64,000 nucleotides of DNA from Acidimicrobiia bacterium (GCA_028285585.1 JANQOU010000013.1:62001-126000), one strand, 5' to 3'. Counted from the first letter of the stretch, positions 16,638-26,011 are shown. A program made the numbers and translations. The notes: generated by a model from the letters alone, not told the origin.

Positions 16638-17258
16638 ATGCGTTCGAGACGTTTCTCGTTTCTATTGGTTTGGGCAGCAGTCGCCTTGCTTGCAGTCGCA
16701 GGCATCGCCGCCGTTGACAACCCTGGTCCCACACCGGAATCGGTGCGGGCCGAAGCTGCCGCTGCCTCGATGGGCCACACCTCCGGGGCATATGCCGGAG
16801 TTGCCTTTGCATACCTCACAGGAGGGCAGCCCAGTGCCGACCTCGGACCAACGGACGATCGCGAGCTGATCCCGCCGGCCACCGACGAGTTGGGCACAGT
16901 CAACACCCCGACGGAGGAAGAAGAGCCGAAGCAGTCACCGGGAACCATCATCTCTCCCGATGTCGGCTGGTTGTCCCAGGTCGAGGTGCGCGCCCTGGTC
17001 AGCCTCTTCTTCGAGGCCGAGGACGTCAACCAGGCCATCCGCGTCGCCTGGTGCGAATCACGCTTCAACCCGAGGTCGATCAACAACCGGACCGGGGGCG
17101 CCGGGCTGTTTCACCACTTGCCCCGATATTGGGAGGAGAGAGCCTCCAACGCCGGGTACCCCGGAGCCGACCAATTCGACGCCGAGGCTTCGGTGGCTGC
17201 CGCGGCCTGGGAGGTGTACAACGGTGGCGGATGGGAAGTCTTCGCCTGTAGGGGCTAG
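16638..17258 (+). CDS. secreted lysozyme-fold (SLT-like) protein
   Basis: A 206-residue protein with an N-terminal signal or anchor helix (about residues 10-27), an acidic Pro/Thr-rich linker (about 75-105) and a C-terminal lysozyme-like domain. CESRFNPRSINN carries the candidate catalytic Glu, followed by GGAGLFHHLPRYWEERA and a final VYNGGGWEVFACRG. The usual GLMQ is replaced by GLFH, a common actinobacterial variant. It would cleave or bind peptidoglycan outside the cell. ATG 16638 follows GGAG by 9 nt. Its stop overlaps that of dnaE2 at CTAG (17255-17258). Confidence 0.75.
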   Translation: MRSRRFSFLLVWAAVALLAVAGIAAVDNPGPTPESVRAEAAAASMGHTSGAYAGVAFAYLTGGQPSADLGPTDDRELIPPATDELGTVNTPTEEEEPKQSPGTIISPDVGWLSQVEVRALVSLFFEAEDVNQAIRVAWCESRFNPRSINNRTGGAGLFHHLPRYWEERASNAGYPGADQFDAEASVAAAAWEVYNGGGWEVFACRG

Positions 17259-20200
17259 CGAAAGTCCCGAGACGGAATCGTCCTGATCCCTATCGGCTCG
17301 AAGTCACGAGCCACGATGTTGGTAACACCGTCATGGAACTCGATGCGCCCATGGATCACCAAGGCGGGGCTCTTCCTCACCACATGACGGTGCTTGGCCC
17401 ATACATCGGGCATCACAACGATGTTGAGCAAACCGGTCTCGTCTTCGAGATTGAGGAAGTAGACACCTTTGGCGGTCCCCGGCCGTTGACGATGTGTGAT
17501 CACCCCGGCCACCCTTATCGCCGTTTTGTTGGCGTGAACCTCGAGGGCTTCAGCCGCCGTGAGACAACCGGCAAGCTGCTCTCGGACAAAGTTCATCGGG
17601 TGGGCACTCGACATCGACGTCGCCCACAAGTCAGCCCGATGCTCTTCTTCAACAGTCATCTCAGGAAGAGCAGGCGGGTCGACCCCCGGCGAAAGAGCGA
17701 GACGCTCTGGATCGATCTCGGCCAAGGCCCCAGCCGCCCACATCGCCTCCCTCCTCCCCAGCCCGATCGACTTCAAGGCACCGGCTCCGGCCAGACCCTC
17801 GAGAGCCTCCACATCGAGGCCGGTGCGGGAAGCGAAGTCTTCAGGTGAGGTGAACTCGCCGCCCACTATGCGAGCCGCCTCGATCCGCGTGATCTCCACC
17901 TCGCCGAGGTTGCGCACATACCGGAGACCCAGCCTCACCGCCACAGCCGGCCTGATCGGGTCGTCGACATGGCCTCTCCCCCGGCGCCACACCTGGCCCA
18001 AGTAGGCAACGAGATCATCAGGGTCGGCATCGAGCGGCTCCATCGTGCAGTCGTGCCAGGAGGAGTTGATGTCCGGCGCCAAAACCACCACACCATGACG
18101 CTGAGCATCCTGTGTCAGGGAATTCGGGCTGTAGAACCCCATGGGCTGGGCATTGAGAAGACCGGCCAGATACTCAGCCGGATAGTGGAATCGAAGCCAA
18201 GCCGACATGTAGACGATGTAGGCAAAGCTGACTGAGTGGCTTTCAGGAAACCCGAAGCTGGCGAACCCTTGCAGCTTCTCCCAGATCTCATCGGCGGCCG
18301 AGCCCGTGATCTCCTTCTCTGCCATGCCGGCATAGACCTCTTCGCGTAGACGACCCATGGCCTCCTCCGATCGCTTGTGGGTCATCGCCTGACGAAGCCG
18401 ATCTGCCTGCGAGCCGTTGAAGCCCGCGCAAATGCGAGCCATCTCCATCAGTTGCTCTTGGAACACCGGCACGCCAAGGGTCTTCTTCAGGATCTTCTCC
18501 GTCGAAGGATGGGGGTATCGAACCGGCTCCTCGCCGTTGCGGCGGCGCAGATATGGGTGGACCGAATGACCCTGAATGGGCCCCGGCCGGATCAGGGCAA
18601 CCTCAACGGCCAGGTCATAGAAGGTCTTGGGCTTCATTTTGGGGAGGGTGGCCATTTGCGCCCTCGACTCGATCTGGAACAACCCCACCGTGTCGGCCTT
18701 CGTGATCGATTCGTAGATGCCGGGCTCTTGCGGGATGAGAGCCAAATCGATGTCCACTCCGTGGGTGTCTTCGATCAGGTCGGCAGTGAGATGAACGGCA
18801 TTGAGCATGCCCAGGCCGAGAAGATCGAACTTGACGATCCCGACGGCAGCCGAATCGTCTTTGTCCCACTGGATGACGGTCCGGCCCTCCAGTCGCCCCC
18901 ACTCCATCGGCACCACTTGCCACAAGGGCCGATCGGCGATCACCATCCCACCTGAGTGAATGCCGAGATGTCTCGGATACCCGTCGAGACGCCAGCAGAT
19001 GTCGTAGATCATCTCGCTGGTCATCCCTTCGGGCAGCGATGTGTCCATGTTCCGCAGTTGAGCGGGGTCACGTGTGTCCACGTACTTGGAGAGACCGTCG
19101 ACCTGCGCCTGGGTGAAGCCAAAGGTCTTGGCTACGTCACGCAGCACCGATTTCGCCCGATAGGTGATGACGTTGGCCACCATCGCTGCGCGCTCCCGAC
19201 CGTATTTGCGATAGCAATATTGGATGACCTCCTCTCGGCGGTCCGCCTCGAAGTCGACATCGATGTCGGGAGGCTTGCCCCGCTCCTCGGAGAGAAACCG
19301 CTCGAACGGGAGTTGAAGGCGTATCGGGTCGACTCTGGTCAATCCGATGCAGCGGCAGACCGCCGAGTCGGCACCCGATCCCCTGATCTGGCAGTAGATG
19401 TCCTGACTCCGGGCATAATCGACCAGGTCTTTCACCACCAGAAAGTAGCCGGGGAAGCCGAGACGCTCGATGATCCCCAGCTCATGCTCAAGTCTGCGTC
19501 GCGCCTCCGGGTCCACTCCGTCGTCCGGGCCCGGGTAGACGGCCCGAGCCCCCTCCCATGTGAGATGCCTCAGATAATCCATCTCGTCGCGAAACTGCCT
19601 GGGCATGGCGAAGTCCGGCAGTTGCGGGGCAACCAACCCCAAATCAAAAGCCAGCCATTGGCCGAGATCGGCAGCGCTTTGCACGACACCGGGGTATCTG
19701 ACAAACCTCCCCGCCATCTCACCAGGATGCTTCAGGTAGCGCTCGTCTGAGGCAGGACGAAACCCATCTGCCTCGCCCAGGGTGCGACGACCGCCAATCG
19801 CAGCAAGCACCTCTGACAGATACGCATCCCTTTGGTCGTGATAGTGAACCTGGTTCGTGGCTACCGCGGAGAGACTCAGTTTCTGGGCCACCTCCCACAT
19901 CAGATCGTTGCGTGAGTCGTCTTCGGGCATGCCGTGATGCCACATCTCCATGTGGAGTCGAGACCCGAACAGCTCGCGAAGCCGCGAGGCCTCGCTGATG
20001 GTGGCGGCCAGGTCTCCAGCCAGGGCTGCCTTTGGGACGGCACCGGAGTGACAGCCAGTGAGAGCGTGGATGTCACTATTGGTGGCAGCAACCGCCAGGT
20101 CGTCCCATGAGTAGACCGGGTGGCCTTTCTCCCCGCGCATCTGGGCTTTGGTCACGAGATGGGAAAGGGTGCGATATCCCTCCGGTGACCCTGCGAGCAA

Positions 20201-20584
20201 CACCAGGTGATCGGTCTCGGGGAGATCGGTGGGCTTGGCCCCATGAGCCCTCACCGACCTTCCCCTGCGCAGGCGGCCTTGCCCACCTTTGACTCGCGAG
20301 TGACGGGCCTGATCCCATTCCTCTGCTCTGGCAATCGGATCAGAGACTCCACCAGAGTCCGCTTCGAGGCCTATCTCCACTCCGTAGATCACGGGAAGAC
20401 CGGTGGCTTTGGCGGCCTGCCAGAGACGAGAGGTCCCATAGAAGCCGTTGTGATCGGTCACGGCCAGGGCCTCGTAGTCGAGGTCGATTGCTCGTAGAAC
20501 CAGATCCTCTGGATGCGAGGCCCCATCCAGAAACGAGAAATTGGTGTGACAGTGCAACTCGGCATATCTGGGGCGAAATGACAT
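17255..20584 (-). CDS. dnaE2: error-prone DNA polymerase III alpha subunit DnaE2 (ImuC)
   Basis: A 1109-residue C-family polymerase lacking the C-terminal extras of replicative DnaE1. The PHP domain opens with AELHCHTNFSFLDGAS and carries a basic insertion (about residues 95-120). The polymerase core has PPDIDVDFEADRR with catalytic aspartates, and an OB fold lies near the C terminus. DnaE2 performs translesion synthesis with ImuA and ImuB in the SOS response. I chose ATG 20584: a TAAGCT -10 lies 7 nt upstream and directly abuts a perfect LexA box. An ATG at 20605 in the same frame lies inside the LexA box and would precede the transcription start. Its partners imuA-imuB lie about 17 kb away. 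Confidence 0.95.
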   Translation of the reverse strand: MSFRPRYAELHCHTNFSFLDGASHPEDLVLRAIDLDYEALAVTDHNGFYGTSRLWQAAKATGLPVIYGVEIGLEADSGGVSDPIARAEEWDQARHSRVKGGQGRLRRGRSVRAHGAKPTDLPETDHLVLLAGSPEGYRTLSHLVTKAQMRGEKGHPVYSWDDLAVAATNSDIHALTGCHSGAVPKAALAGDLAATISEASRLRELFGSRLHMEMWHHGMPEDDSRNDLMWEVAQKLSLSAVATNQVHYHDQRDAYLSEVLAAIGGRRTLGEADGFRPASDERYLKHPGEMAGRFVRYPGVVQSAADLGQWLAFDLGLVAPQLPDFAMPRQFRDEMDYLRHLTWEGARAVYPGPDDGVDPEARRRLEHELGIIERLGFPGYFLVVKDLVDYARSQDIYCQIRGSGADSAVCRCIGLTRVDPIRLQLPFERFLSEERGKPPDIDVDFEADRREEVIQYCYRKYGRERAAMVANVITYRAKSVLRDVAKTFGFTQAQVDGLSKYVDTRDPAQLRNMDTSLPEGMTSEMIYDICWRLDGYPRHLGIHSGGMVIADRPLWQVVPMEWGRLEGRTVIQWDKDDSAAVGIVKFDLLGLGMLNAVHLTADLIEDTHGVDIDLALIPQEPGIYESITKADTVGLFQIESRAQMATLPKMKPKTFYDLAVEVALIRPGPIQGHSVHPYLRRRNGEEPVRYPHPSTEKILKKTLGVPVFQEQLMEMARICAGFNGSQADRLRQAMTHKRSEEAMGRLREEVYAGMAEKEITGSAADEIWEKLQGFASFGFPESHSVSFAYIVYMSAWLRFHYPAEYLAGLLNAQPMGFYSPNSLTQDAQRHGVVVLAPDINSSWHDCTMEPLDADPDDLVAYLGQVWRRGRGHVDDPIRPAVAVRLGLRYVRNLGEVEITRIEAARIVGGEFTSPEDFASRTGLDVEALEGLAGAGALKSIGLGRREAMWAAGALAEIDPERLALSPGVDPPALPEMTVEEEHRADLWATSMSSAHPMNFVREQLAGCLTAAEALEVHANKTAIRVAGVITHRQRPGTAKGVYFLNLEDETGLLNIVVMPDVWAKHRHVVRKSPALVIHGRIEFHDGVTNIVARDFEPIGIRTIPSRDFR

Positions 20585-20591
20585 CAGGCTC

Positions 20592-20597
20592 AGCTTA
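20592..20597 (-). promoter_or_regulatory. -10 hexamer TAAGCT of dnaE2
   Basis: TAAGCT ends 7 nt before the dnaE2 ATG and touches the LexA box on its upstream side, so bound LexA would cover the promoter. Confidence 0.55.
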
Positions 20598-20613
20598 TCG
20601 AACATACGTTCGA
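20598..20613. promoter_or_regulatory. LexA box (SOS operator) of dnaE2
   Basis: TCGAACATACGTTCGA has two perfect TCGAAC/GTTCGA half sites with a 4-base spacer, the actinobacterial LexA consensus. It lies between dnaE2 and the divergent dodecin gene, 14 bp from the dnaE2 start and 41 bp from the dodecin start. Confidence 0.92.
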
Positions 20614-20642
20614 TGAACTGAGGGGCCGAGGCTGAGGCCAGC

Positions 20643-20648
20643 TACGGT
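20643..20648 (+). promoter_or_regulatory. -10 hexamer TACGGT, leaderless promoter of dodecin gene
   Basis: TACGGT ends 6 nt before the ATG at 20655. The LexA box lies about 30 bp further upstream. Confidence 0.5.
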
Positions 20649-20654
20649 TTCGCC

Positions 20655-20879
20655 ATGTCCTCCATCACCAAGACCATCCGCCTCTCCGGCAAGGCCGGCG
20701 GCGGCATCGAAGACGCGGTGCGCACCGTTCTGGCACGCGCCGCTGCCACCATCGCCGACATCCAGGAGTTCACCATCGTCAAAGTCGGCGGTGAGGTCGA
20801 CTCGTCGGGAGCTCCCACAGTGTTCACGGTGACTCTCGACGTCACGTTTGGCATCAAGGACACAGTCGAGCACGGCTGA
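20655..20879 (+). CDS. dodecin family flavin-binding protein
   Basis: A 74-residue protein with the dodecin pattern: an N-terminal strand, the helix GIEDAVRTVLARAAATI, then two antiparallel strands (QEFTIVKVGGEV and VFTVTLDVTFGI). Dodecins assemble as hollow dodecamers that store riboflavin or FMN/FAD and buffer it against photochemistry. The aromatic residue of the family's flavin-stacking strand appears as Phe rather than Trp. It is followed 12 nt later by an MBL hydrolase, likely in one transcript. It diverges from dnaE2 across the LexA box. Confidence 0.8.
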   Translation: MSSITKTIRLSGKAGGGIEDAVRTVLARAAATIADIQEFTIVKVGGEVDSSGAPTVFTVTLDVTFGIKDTVEHG

Positions 20880-20891
20880 ACCCGACGCTCC

Positions 20892-21872
20892 ATGAAGACG
20901 ACCGTTCCGCCACCCCGGTCTCTCGGGGACGGGATCCACATGATCCCGGTGCCGCTGCCTTTCCGAGCCCCGCCTTGGGTCAACACCTACGTCGTCGAGA
21001 CCGGTGAAGGATTGTTGCTCATCGACTGCGGCACCGATTGGGCCACTGGCCGTGAGGCCTTGACCAACGGATTCGTTGAACTCGGCTTGTCCGAGGACAA
21101 CGTGCACACCCTCCTTGTCTCCCACCTCCACCCCGACCACGTCGGCATGGCCAGCCGCTTGATGTCTGAATGGGGATGCCGATTCGTGATGCATCAGCGA
21201 GCTTCAAAGCTCGTCGATTACTACAACGACACCCAGGGTTACTACGAACGATTTCGGCAGCTCGCCGCAACTCACGGGATGCCTGACTCGGTAACGGCCG
21301 AGACCACCTCCTACGAGCGGCCCGACTACATCCCGACGATCGACCGGCCCGATCACACCGTCACCGACGGCGACCTCATCGACCTTGGCGGAGGACGTTC
21401 ACTCGAAATCGTGCACACCCCAGGGCATGAGCCCGCTCACATCTGCGCCAGAGACACACTCACCGGCATCCTCTTCTCTGGTGACCATGTGCTCCCCCGC
21501 ATCTCCCCTGTTGTGATGTATGAAACCTATCTCGAAGATCCGCTAGGTGACTACCTCGACTCTTTGCAGAGGTTGATCGCCATGGAGATCGACTTGACCT
21601 ATCCGGCTCACGGTTCGATCATCGCCCAGGGCGACGAGCGAGCCCGGCAAATCGTGCTCCACCACGACCGCAGGCTCCTCGACATGGTCGAGCTGGTGAC
21701 AGCAGACGAAACCACTGCGTGGGCCGTGACGCTCAAGTCGTTCCGACCCAATCTCGACCCAATCTCGACACGGATGGCGTTTTTGGAAACCATCTCTCAC
21801 CTCGAGCACTTGCGGCTGACCGGCAGGATTCGAGACGAAAACCATGACGGCCAGACCAGCTACCTCGCCTGA
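20892..21872 (+). CDS. MBL-fold metallo-hydrolase
   Basis: A 326-residue metallo-beta-lactamase-fold protein with all metal-binding motifs: SHLHPDHVG (HxHxDH, about residues 77-85), HTPGHE, FSGDHVLP and PAHG. A C-terminal helical region of about 70 residues resembles the winged helix of LACTB2-like hydrolases. These bind two zinc or iron ions and hydrolyse thioesters, lactones or phosphodiesters; the substrate cannot be read. It is probably co-transcribed with the dodecin gene, as the gap is only 12 nt and shows no promoter. Confidence 0.85.
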   Translation: MKTTVPPPRSLGDGIHMIPVPLPFRAPPWVNTYVVETGEGLLLIDCGTDWATGREALTNGFVELGLSEDNVHTLLVSHLHPDHVGMASRLMSEWGCRFVMHQRASKLVDYYNDTQGYYERFRQLAATHGMPDSVTAETTSYERPDYIPTIDRPDHTVTDGDLIDLGGGRSLEIVHTPGHEPAHICARDTLTGILFSGDHVLPRISPVVMYETYLEDPLGDYLDSLQRLIAMEIDLTYPAHGSIIAQGDERARQIVLHHDRRLLDMVELVTADETTAWAVTLKSFRPNLDPISTRMAFLETISHLEHLRLTGRIRDENHDGQTSYLA

Positions 21873-21950
21873 TTGGTTGGCATCAACCGAGACATGTAGG
21901 AACATGGGACATCGGCGGCTCGCCCGCCGACTCTGTGGAGGGAGTGTTAG

Positions 21951-22136
21951 ATGATCTTTGCCTACCTGGATGCCGGGTCGGGAAGCCTGATTCTTCAGGC
22001 ATTGCTCGGAGGTCTGGCCGGCATCGCCGTGGCCTTCAAGGCCTGGAAGGCACGGCTAGTCGGGAAACGAGCCGTGTCTGAAGCCGAGCATGAGCTTTCG
22101 GGCACCGAAGAGCCCGCAGCCAACTCCGAATCCTGA
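21951..22136 (+). CDS. small membrane protein (YLDAGSGS family)
   Basis: A 61-residue protein with an N-terminal YLDAGSGSLILQALLGGLAGIAVAFKAW. It combines a glycine-rich, weakly hydrophobic helix with a basic stop-transfer segment and an acidic soluble tail. A strong GGAGGGAG precedes the ATG by 6 nt. It is followed 5 nt later by a methyltransferase, and the sulfatase gene is convergent beyond. I have seen this small family near methyltransferase/sulfatase pairs in other genomes; its function is unknown. Confidence 0.7.
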   Translation: MIFAYLDAGSGSLILQALLGGLAGIAVAFKAWKARLVGKRAVSEAEHELSGTEEPAANSES

Positions 22137-22141
22137 CAAGG

Positions 22142-23509
22142 ATGCCCTCGCCGGACCCGGGGTCGTTCCGCGATCCATCGTCTCGAGTCGTCTTCGACGG
22201 CGACCGCGTGCTCCGTTTACTCGATGATCGCGGGCTCCGGTCGTGGCAGGATCTGACATCTTCCGATTTCTTCGGGCGCGCCACGGCCGACGGACGACTG
22301 ATCGAAGCGCATGAGACCGAGAACCCTGGAGAGGGTGCGGTCGGAGCATTGGAGCACCCCCGACTCCCCTTCATCTCGTACCCGTACGAGTGGACCTTCT
22401 CCATGCTCAAAAACGCGGCTCTGCTCCAGCTCGGGTTGCTCGAGGAGGCACTTGGCGAGGGCCTGACGATCAAAGACGCCACCCCGTTCAACATCCAGTT
22501 TCTCGACGGGCACCCGATCTTCATCGACATCGGCAGCTTCGAGAGATACCAGCCAGGAGAGCCTTGGATTGGGTACCGACAGTTCACTCGCCAATTCCTC
22601 TTCCCCCTGATGCTGCGCTCGTGGGCCGGCCTCCCCTTTCACCCTTGGCTGCGTGGTGACATGGAAGGCCCATCCGCTGCCGATATGAAGCGGATCCTCT
22701 CGCGCGGTCAGCGGATGAAGCCTGCAGCCATGATGCATGTGACGTTGCAGGCCCGCATGGAGGAACGTATGTCAGGAGAGGCGGTGCGGTCGAACCTGAG
22801 AGAAGCAGGCTTCTCTTCCGATCTCATCGTGGCCAACGTCGGGAAACTCCGCTCCCTGGTGGAATCGCTCCACTGGGAGCAGGAAGATGCGGGGTGGTCG
22901 GGATACCACTCATTCGACCACGTCGCCCGAGACCGGGACGACAAAGCCGGGTTTTTGAGGGAGAGCCTTCAGGCACGTCAACCCGGCCGGGTGCTCGATC
23001 TTGGGGCCAACGACGGCCACTTCAGCGCGATCGCCGCCGAGCACGGTGCCCTGGCCATAGCCGTTGATGGCCATGAGCCGGTTCTCGACTCCTTGTACAA
23101 GCAATCGGCGGGCAGCTCCATCGCCGTCGTGGTCAGCGACCTCACCAACCCATCACCGTCACAGGGCTGGGCTGGGACCGAGAGGCCATCTCTGATGGAA
23201 CGCGCCAACCCCGACCTGATTGTCGCATACGGGGTGATCCATCACCTCATGTACACCGCGAGCATTCCGCCGAGGTCCATCCTGAAGTGGCTCCGTGATT
23301 TCGAGGCACCGGTTGTTCTGGAGTTCGTGTCACCGGAGGATCCGATGGTGGACAAGCTCACCGCCAACAAGCTGGAATCGGAATTGCATGCCGGACGCGA
23401 CGAGCCAGCCTTCAGACAGCTGCTCGCCGCGCACTTCGAGATCAGAAGAGAAAAGGTGCTGGAGGGCTCGACCAGGATTCTCTTCGACCTGGTGCCTAGC
23501 GGGCGATGA
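22142..23509 (+). CDS. class I SAM-dependent methyltransferase with kinase-like N-terminal half
   Basis: A 455-residue protein. The C-terminal half has the SAM-binding motif I VLDLGANDGHFS (about residues 279-290), a following acidic strand end (AIAVDGHEP), and a motif IV region containing IVAYGVIHHL. The N-terminal half (to about 200) contains DATPFNIQFLDGHPIFIDIGSFE, which recalls the catalytic and metal-binding loops of kinase-fold proteins (D-x-x-P-x-N and D-I-G). This may be a degenerate kinase-like domain; that is an inference. The substrate is unknown, perhaps a cell-surface glycan given its neighbours. The 3' end overlaps the convergent sulfatase by 14 bp. Confidence 0.75.
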   Translation: MPSPDPGSFRDPSSRVVFDGDRVLRLLDDRGLRSWQDLTSSDFFGRATADGRLIEAHETENPGEGAVGALEHPRLPFISYPYEWTFSMLKNAALLQLGLLEEALGEGLTIKDATPFNIQFLDGHPIFIDIGSFERYQPGEPWIGYRQFTRQFLFPLMLRSWAGLPFHPWLRGDMEGPSAADMKRILSRGQRMKPAAMMHVTLQARMEERMSGEAVRSNLREAGFSSDLIVANVGKLRSLVESLHWEQEDAGWSGYHSFDHVARDRDDKAGFLRESLQARQPGRVLDLGANDGHFSAIAAEHGALAIAVDGHEPVLDSLYKQSAGSSIAVVVSDLTNPSPSQGWAGTERPSLMERANPDLIVAYGVIHHLMYTASIPPRSILKWLRDFEAPVVLEFVSPEDPMVDKLTANKLESELHAGRDEPAFRQLLAAHFEIRREKVLEGSTRILFDLVPSGR

Positions 23510-25955
23510 GTCTCACCTGATCGGCTACCGCCGTACCGTCGAACTCGGCGACAACCGTGACCTGCTCCACACCAATCGGGAGCTGCTCGGCGTCAAACAC
23601 AAGCTCGAAACCCGACTCGAGCAAGTCGTCCGAGTCGAACCATGCCACGACATTGCCATTCTCCAGATTGGGAGGGCTCGAGACGATCAGCTCGGCACCT
23701 ACGTACACATAGATGTGATCCGGGACCAGCTTCCGCGCTACGTCGGCAGCCCATCCAACCAACTCCCAGCCTGACTCCGTCGCACTGACTTTGTCGACCT
23801 GCACACGCTTCGCTCCCTCGGTGCCCACGTCGAGCTCTCTCCCGTCTTCGGTGACATAGGTGATCGAAAGAACGCTGCTTGTGCCCGACAACCAGCCACG
23901 ACCGTCGGGGTTGGCGACGAGGACATCCAATGTGTTCAATCCGTCCGCAATCAGTTCTTCGGCAAGCAGGCCTCGCAACGTGCCGGCGTTTGCTGAGTCT
24001 CGAACGACGAACCCAACACCAGCAACGGTTTCGTTCACGATGAGCAACAGCTCCGAGCCTGCTCCGGCGGGCAGTTCAACTCTGCCGGTGAGCAGCGTCT
24101 GGACGATCCCAGAGTCGAAGTCCGCCTCGACGAGGTCGGCTCCCCGATCCAATGACCAGGTGAAGGCCTCGCTCTCCGCGACCGGCAACCCGTCGACTCC
24201 CATGCCCAACAGCCCCTCAGCGGAGCCGGCGGCGGCCACACCCAACCAGCTGGTCTGATCGGGTATCCAGGTGTGGTTGCGCTCGACCTGTTCGAAGAGC
24301 ACATCGAGATCGGTGCTGGCCGGGGCGCCGCTGCAACACCAGCGAATGGGCTCATGGGGCCGGTCAGTGCCCTCGACATCCAGAAGCGAGATCCCGTCGA
24401 ACTCCCAGTCGATGTCGATCCCAAGGGCGTCGACGATTGTGGGAAGAACGTCATGCCCGAATGCCGGCTCGTCAACCACAGCCCCTCGATCCTGGCCGGG
24501 ATACTTGATCAGTAGCGGCACCCGGTACAGGTCATCGCGGTTGTTGTCACGTGGCCAACGGCGATGCTCACCAGGCACGAACGAAGCGCCATGGTCCGCG
24601 AGCACGATCACCATCGTGTCGTCCCACTGACCTGTCTCGTCGAGTCTCTCGAGCAGTCTCCCGAGCATCTTGTCGAGGAATCCGAGCTGATACACATGAC
24701 GCTGATAGGCGAGCAGCGATTGCCTCGGGTCAAGAGTCCAGTAGCCGCCCTCCACGCCCTCTACCTCGTTGTAGTCCTCGGGCCGGTCGTAGTGAGTGCC
24801 TGAAGGGTTGGTGACCCACGGGACGTGGGGAGCCTCGAGATGGGCGTAGCTGAGGGTGATTCCCATGTTGTTGTCGAGCCCGTTGGCGATGCGTTCCACC
24901 CAGTCGGCCCATTCGACGCGTTTGGGCGGTGGAGGAACCGGGACTCCGTCGATTTCGACGCTGGTGCCTGTTGGTGTGCTCGCTTGGCCCAGGAACCCTT
25001 TCCAAGCATTGTCGATGCTTGGAAGGCCCTCGCGCGCCGACGGAGGCAGAGTCAGATGCCCATACACCACGAAGAGATCGGTCACCAACGACGTGAAGCG
25101 GGCAGGCGCTCGACCGGCATAGTCGGGGCATATGTCTTCGACGCAGAGAGCCGCCACCCATTCGATGACATGCATCTCGTGTGAGTCGGCGAGCAGAGTG
25201 AAGAGATTGTTGGGATGATCTGCCGCCGTTGGGCTCAAGCCTCTCTCGACTCGAGTTCCGGTGAGGATCGAGGGGACGCTTTGCGTTGTGGCTATTGAGT
25301 CCGAGAGAGCATTGCGGTACCAGGTGCCCTCGTCAGCCAAGCGGGCGAAGTTGGGAAACAGCGAATCGTTGATCGAACCGGACGGCTCCATCAGCGACGC
25401 CAGCGGCAACTCGTCGAGTTGCACGAACACAATCGACGCAGGCGCTTCGATCGCCACCGCGCCTGGTGGTGGCTCTGGATCGACCCATATCAGACGGGAA
25501 GTGTCAGAAACGGTGAGGAAAACCAGTAGGAGCACCGGGAGCGCGGCGGCCGCCCATACGAACAGATAGTCGACTCTCCGGGCCAGAAACCACACAACTC
25601 CGGCCACTGCTGCCGCCAGGACCAAGGCCACAACGTCGCCGTCTGGAACGATCTGTCTGCTGACCACCAATCCGGCGGCAAGAGAGAGCAGCCCAACTAT
25701 GACATAAAAGCACGCTTCGTATGCGCTCTCGCTGAGGGAGCTCGCCAGCCCGAGGACCAACGTGAAGACCACCGGCACCGCGAGTGCTGCAATCAAGGCG
25801 AATACGACCATCTCCAGCGAGCTGGCCTTGTTGGCGACAAACACTTCTGGATTCCTGCCATAGATGTCCAGCAACGGTGCTGTGACAGCAACGGAGCTCA
25901 AGCCGCAAACAATGAGGATTCGTCGCCAAAACCGGCGATTCGAGGATTGGGTCAC
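23496..25955 (-). CDS. membrane-anchored sulfatase/phosphoethanolamine-transferase-like hydrolase
   Basis: An 819-residue protein of the alkaline-phosphatase superfamily. The first ~155 residues hold about five membrane helices. The catalytic domain begins at ASIVFVQLDELP (metal Asp), continues with SIATTQSVPSILTGTR (nucleophile Ser/Thr region) and closes with VIVLADHGASFVPGEHRR (metal Asp-His). About 250 further residues form a beta-rich C-terminal region. Family members hydrolyse sulfate esters or transfer phospho-head groups to surface polymers. GTG start; the shared upstream gap with the SRPBCC gene is short. With the methyltransferase and the small membrane protein it likely forms a cell-envelope modification cassette. 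Confidence 0.8.
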   Translation of the reverse strand: MTQSSNRRFWRRILIVCGLSSVAVTAPLLDIYGRNPEVFVANKASSLEMVVFALIAALAVPVVFTLVLGLASSLSESAYEACFYVIVGLLSLAAGLVVSRQIVPDGDVVALVLAAAVAGVVWFLARRVDYLFVWAAAALPVLLLVFLTVSDTSRLIWVDPEPPPGAVAIEAPASIVFVQLDELPLASLMEPSGSINDSLFPNFARLADEGTWYRNALSDSIATTQSVPSILTGTRVERGLSPTAADHPNNLFTLLADSHEMHVIEWVAALCVEDICPDYAGRAPARFTSLVTDLFVVYGHLTLPPSAREGLPSIDNAWKGFLGQASTPTGTSVEIDGVPVPPPPKRVEWADWVERIANGLDNNMGITLSYAHLEAPHVPWVTNPSGTHYDRPEDYNEVEGVEGGYWTLDPRQSLLAYQRHVYQLGFLDKMLGRLLERLDETGQWDDTMVIVLADHGASFVPGEHRRWPRDNNRDDLYRVPLLIKYPGQDRGAVVDEPAFGHDVLPTIVDALGIDIDWEFDGISLLDVEGTDRPHEPIRWCCSGAPASTDLDVLFEQVERNHTWIPDQTSWLGVAAAGSAEGLLGMGVDGLPVAESEAFTWSLDRGADLVEADFDSGIVQTLLTGRVELPAGAGSELLLIVNETVAGVGFVVRDSANAGTLRGLLAEELIADGLNTLDVLVANPDGRGWLSGTSSVLSITYVTEDGRELDVGTEGAKRVQVDKVSATESGWELVGWAADVARKLVPDHIYVYVGAELIVSSPPNLENGNVVAWFDSDDLLESGFELVFDAEQLPIGVEQVTVVAEFDGTAVADQVRLIAR

Positions 25956-25999
25956 TTGCAGGCTTGAGGTTATTGCGACGTGAGAGAAACTCGAATGCC

Positions 26000-26005
26000 T
26001 ACCGT
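26000..26005 (+). promoter_or_regulatory. -10 hexamer TACCGT, leaderless promoter
   Basis: TACCGT ends 6 nt before the ATG at 26012, which favours that ATG over an upstream in-frame start at 25964. Confidence 0.5.
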
Positions 26006-26011
26006 TCAGTC

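Noticed and set aside
20605-20613. ATG inside the dnaE2 LexA box as the start codon
   Set aside because: It would lie upstream of the expected transcription start and inside the operator; ATG 20584 has a -10 at the right distance and starts the conserved PHP domain. The same argument applies to ATG 39493 for imuA.
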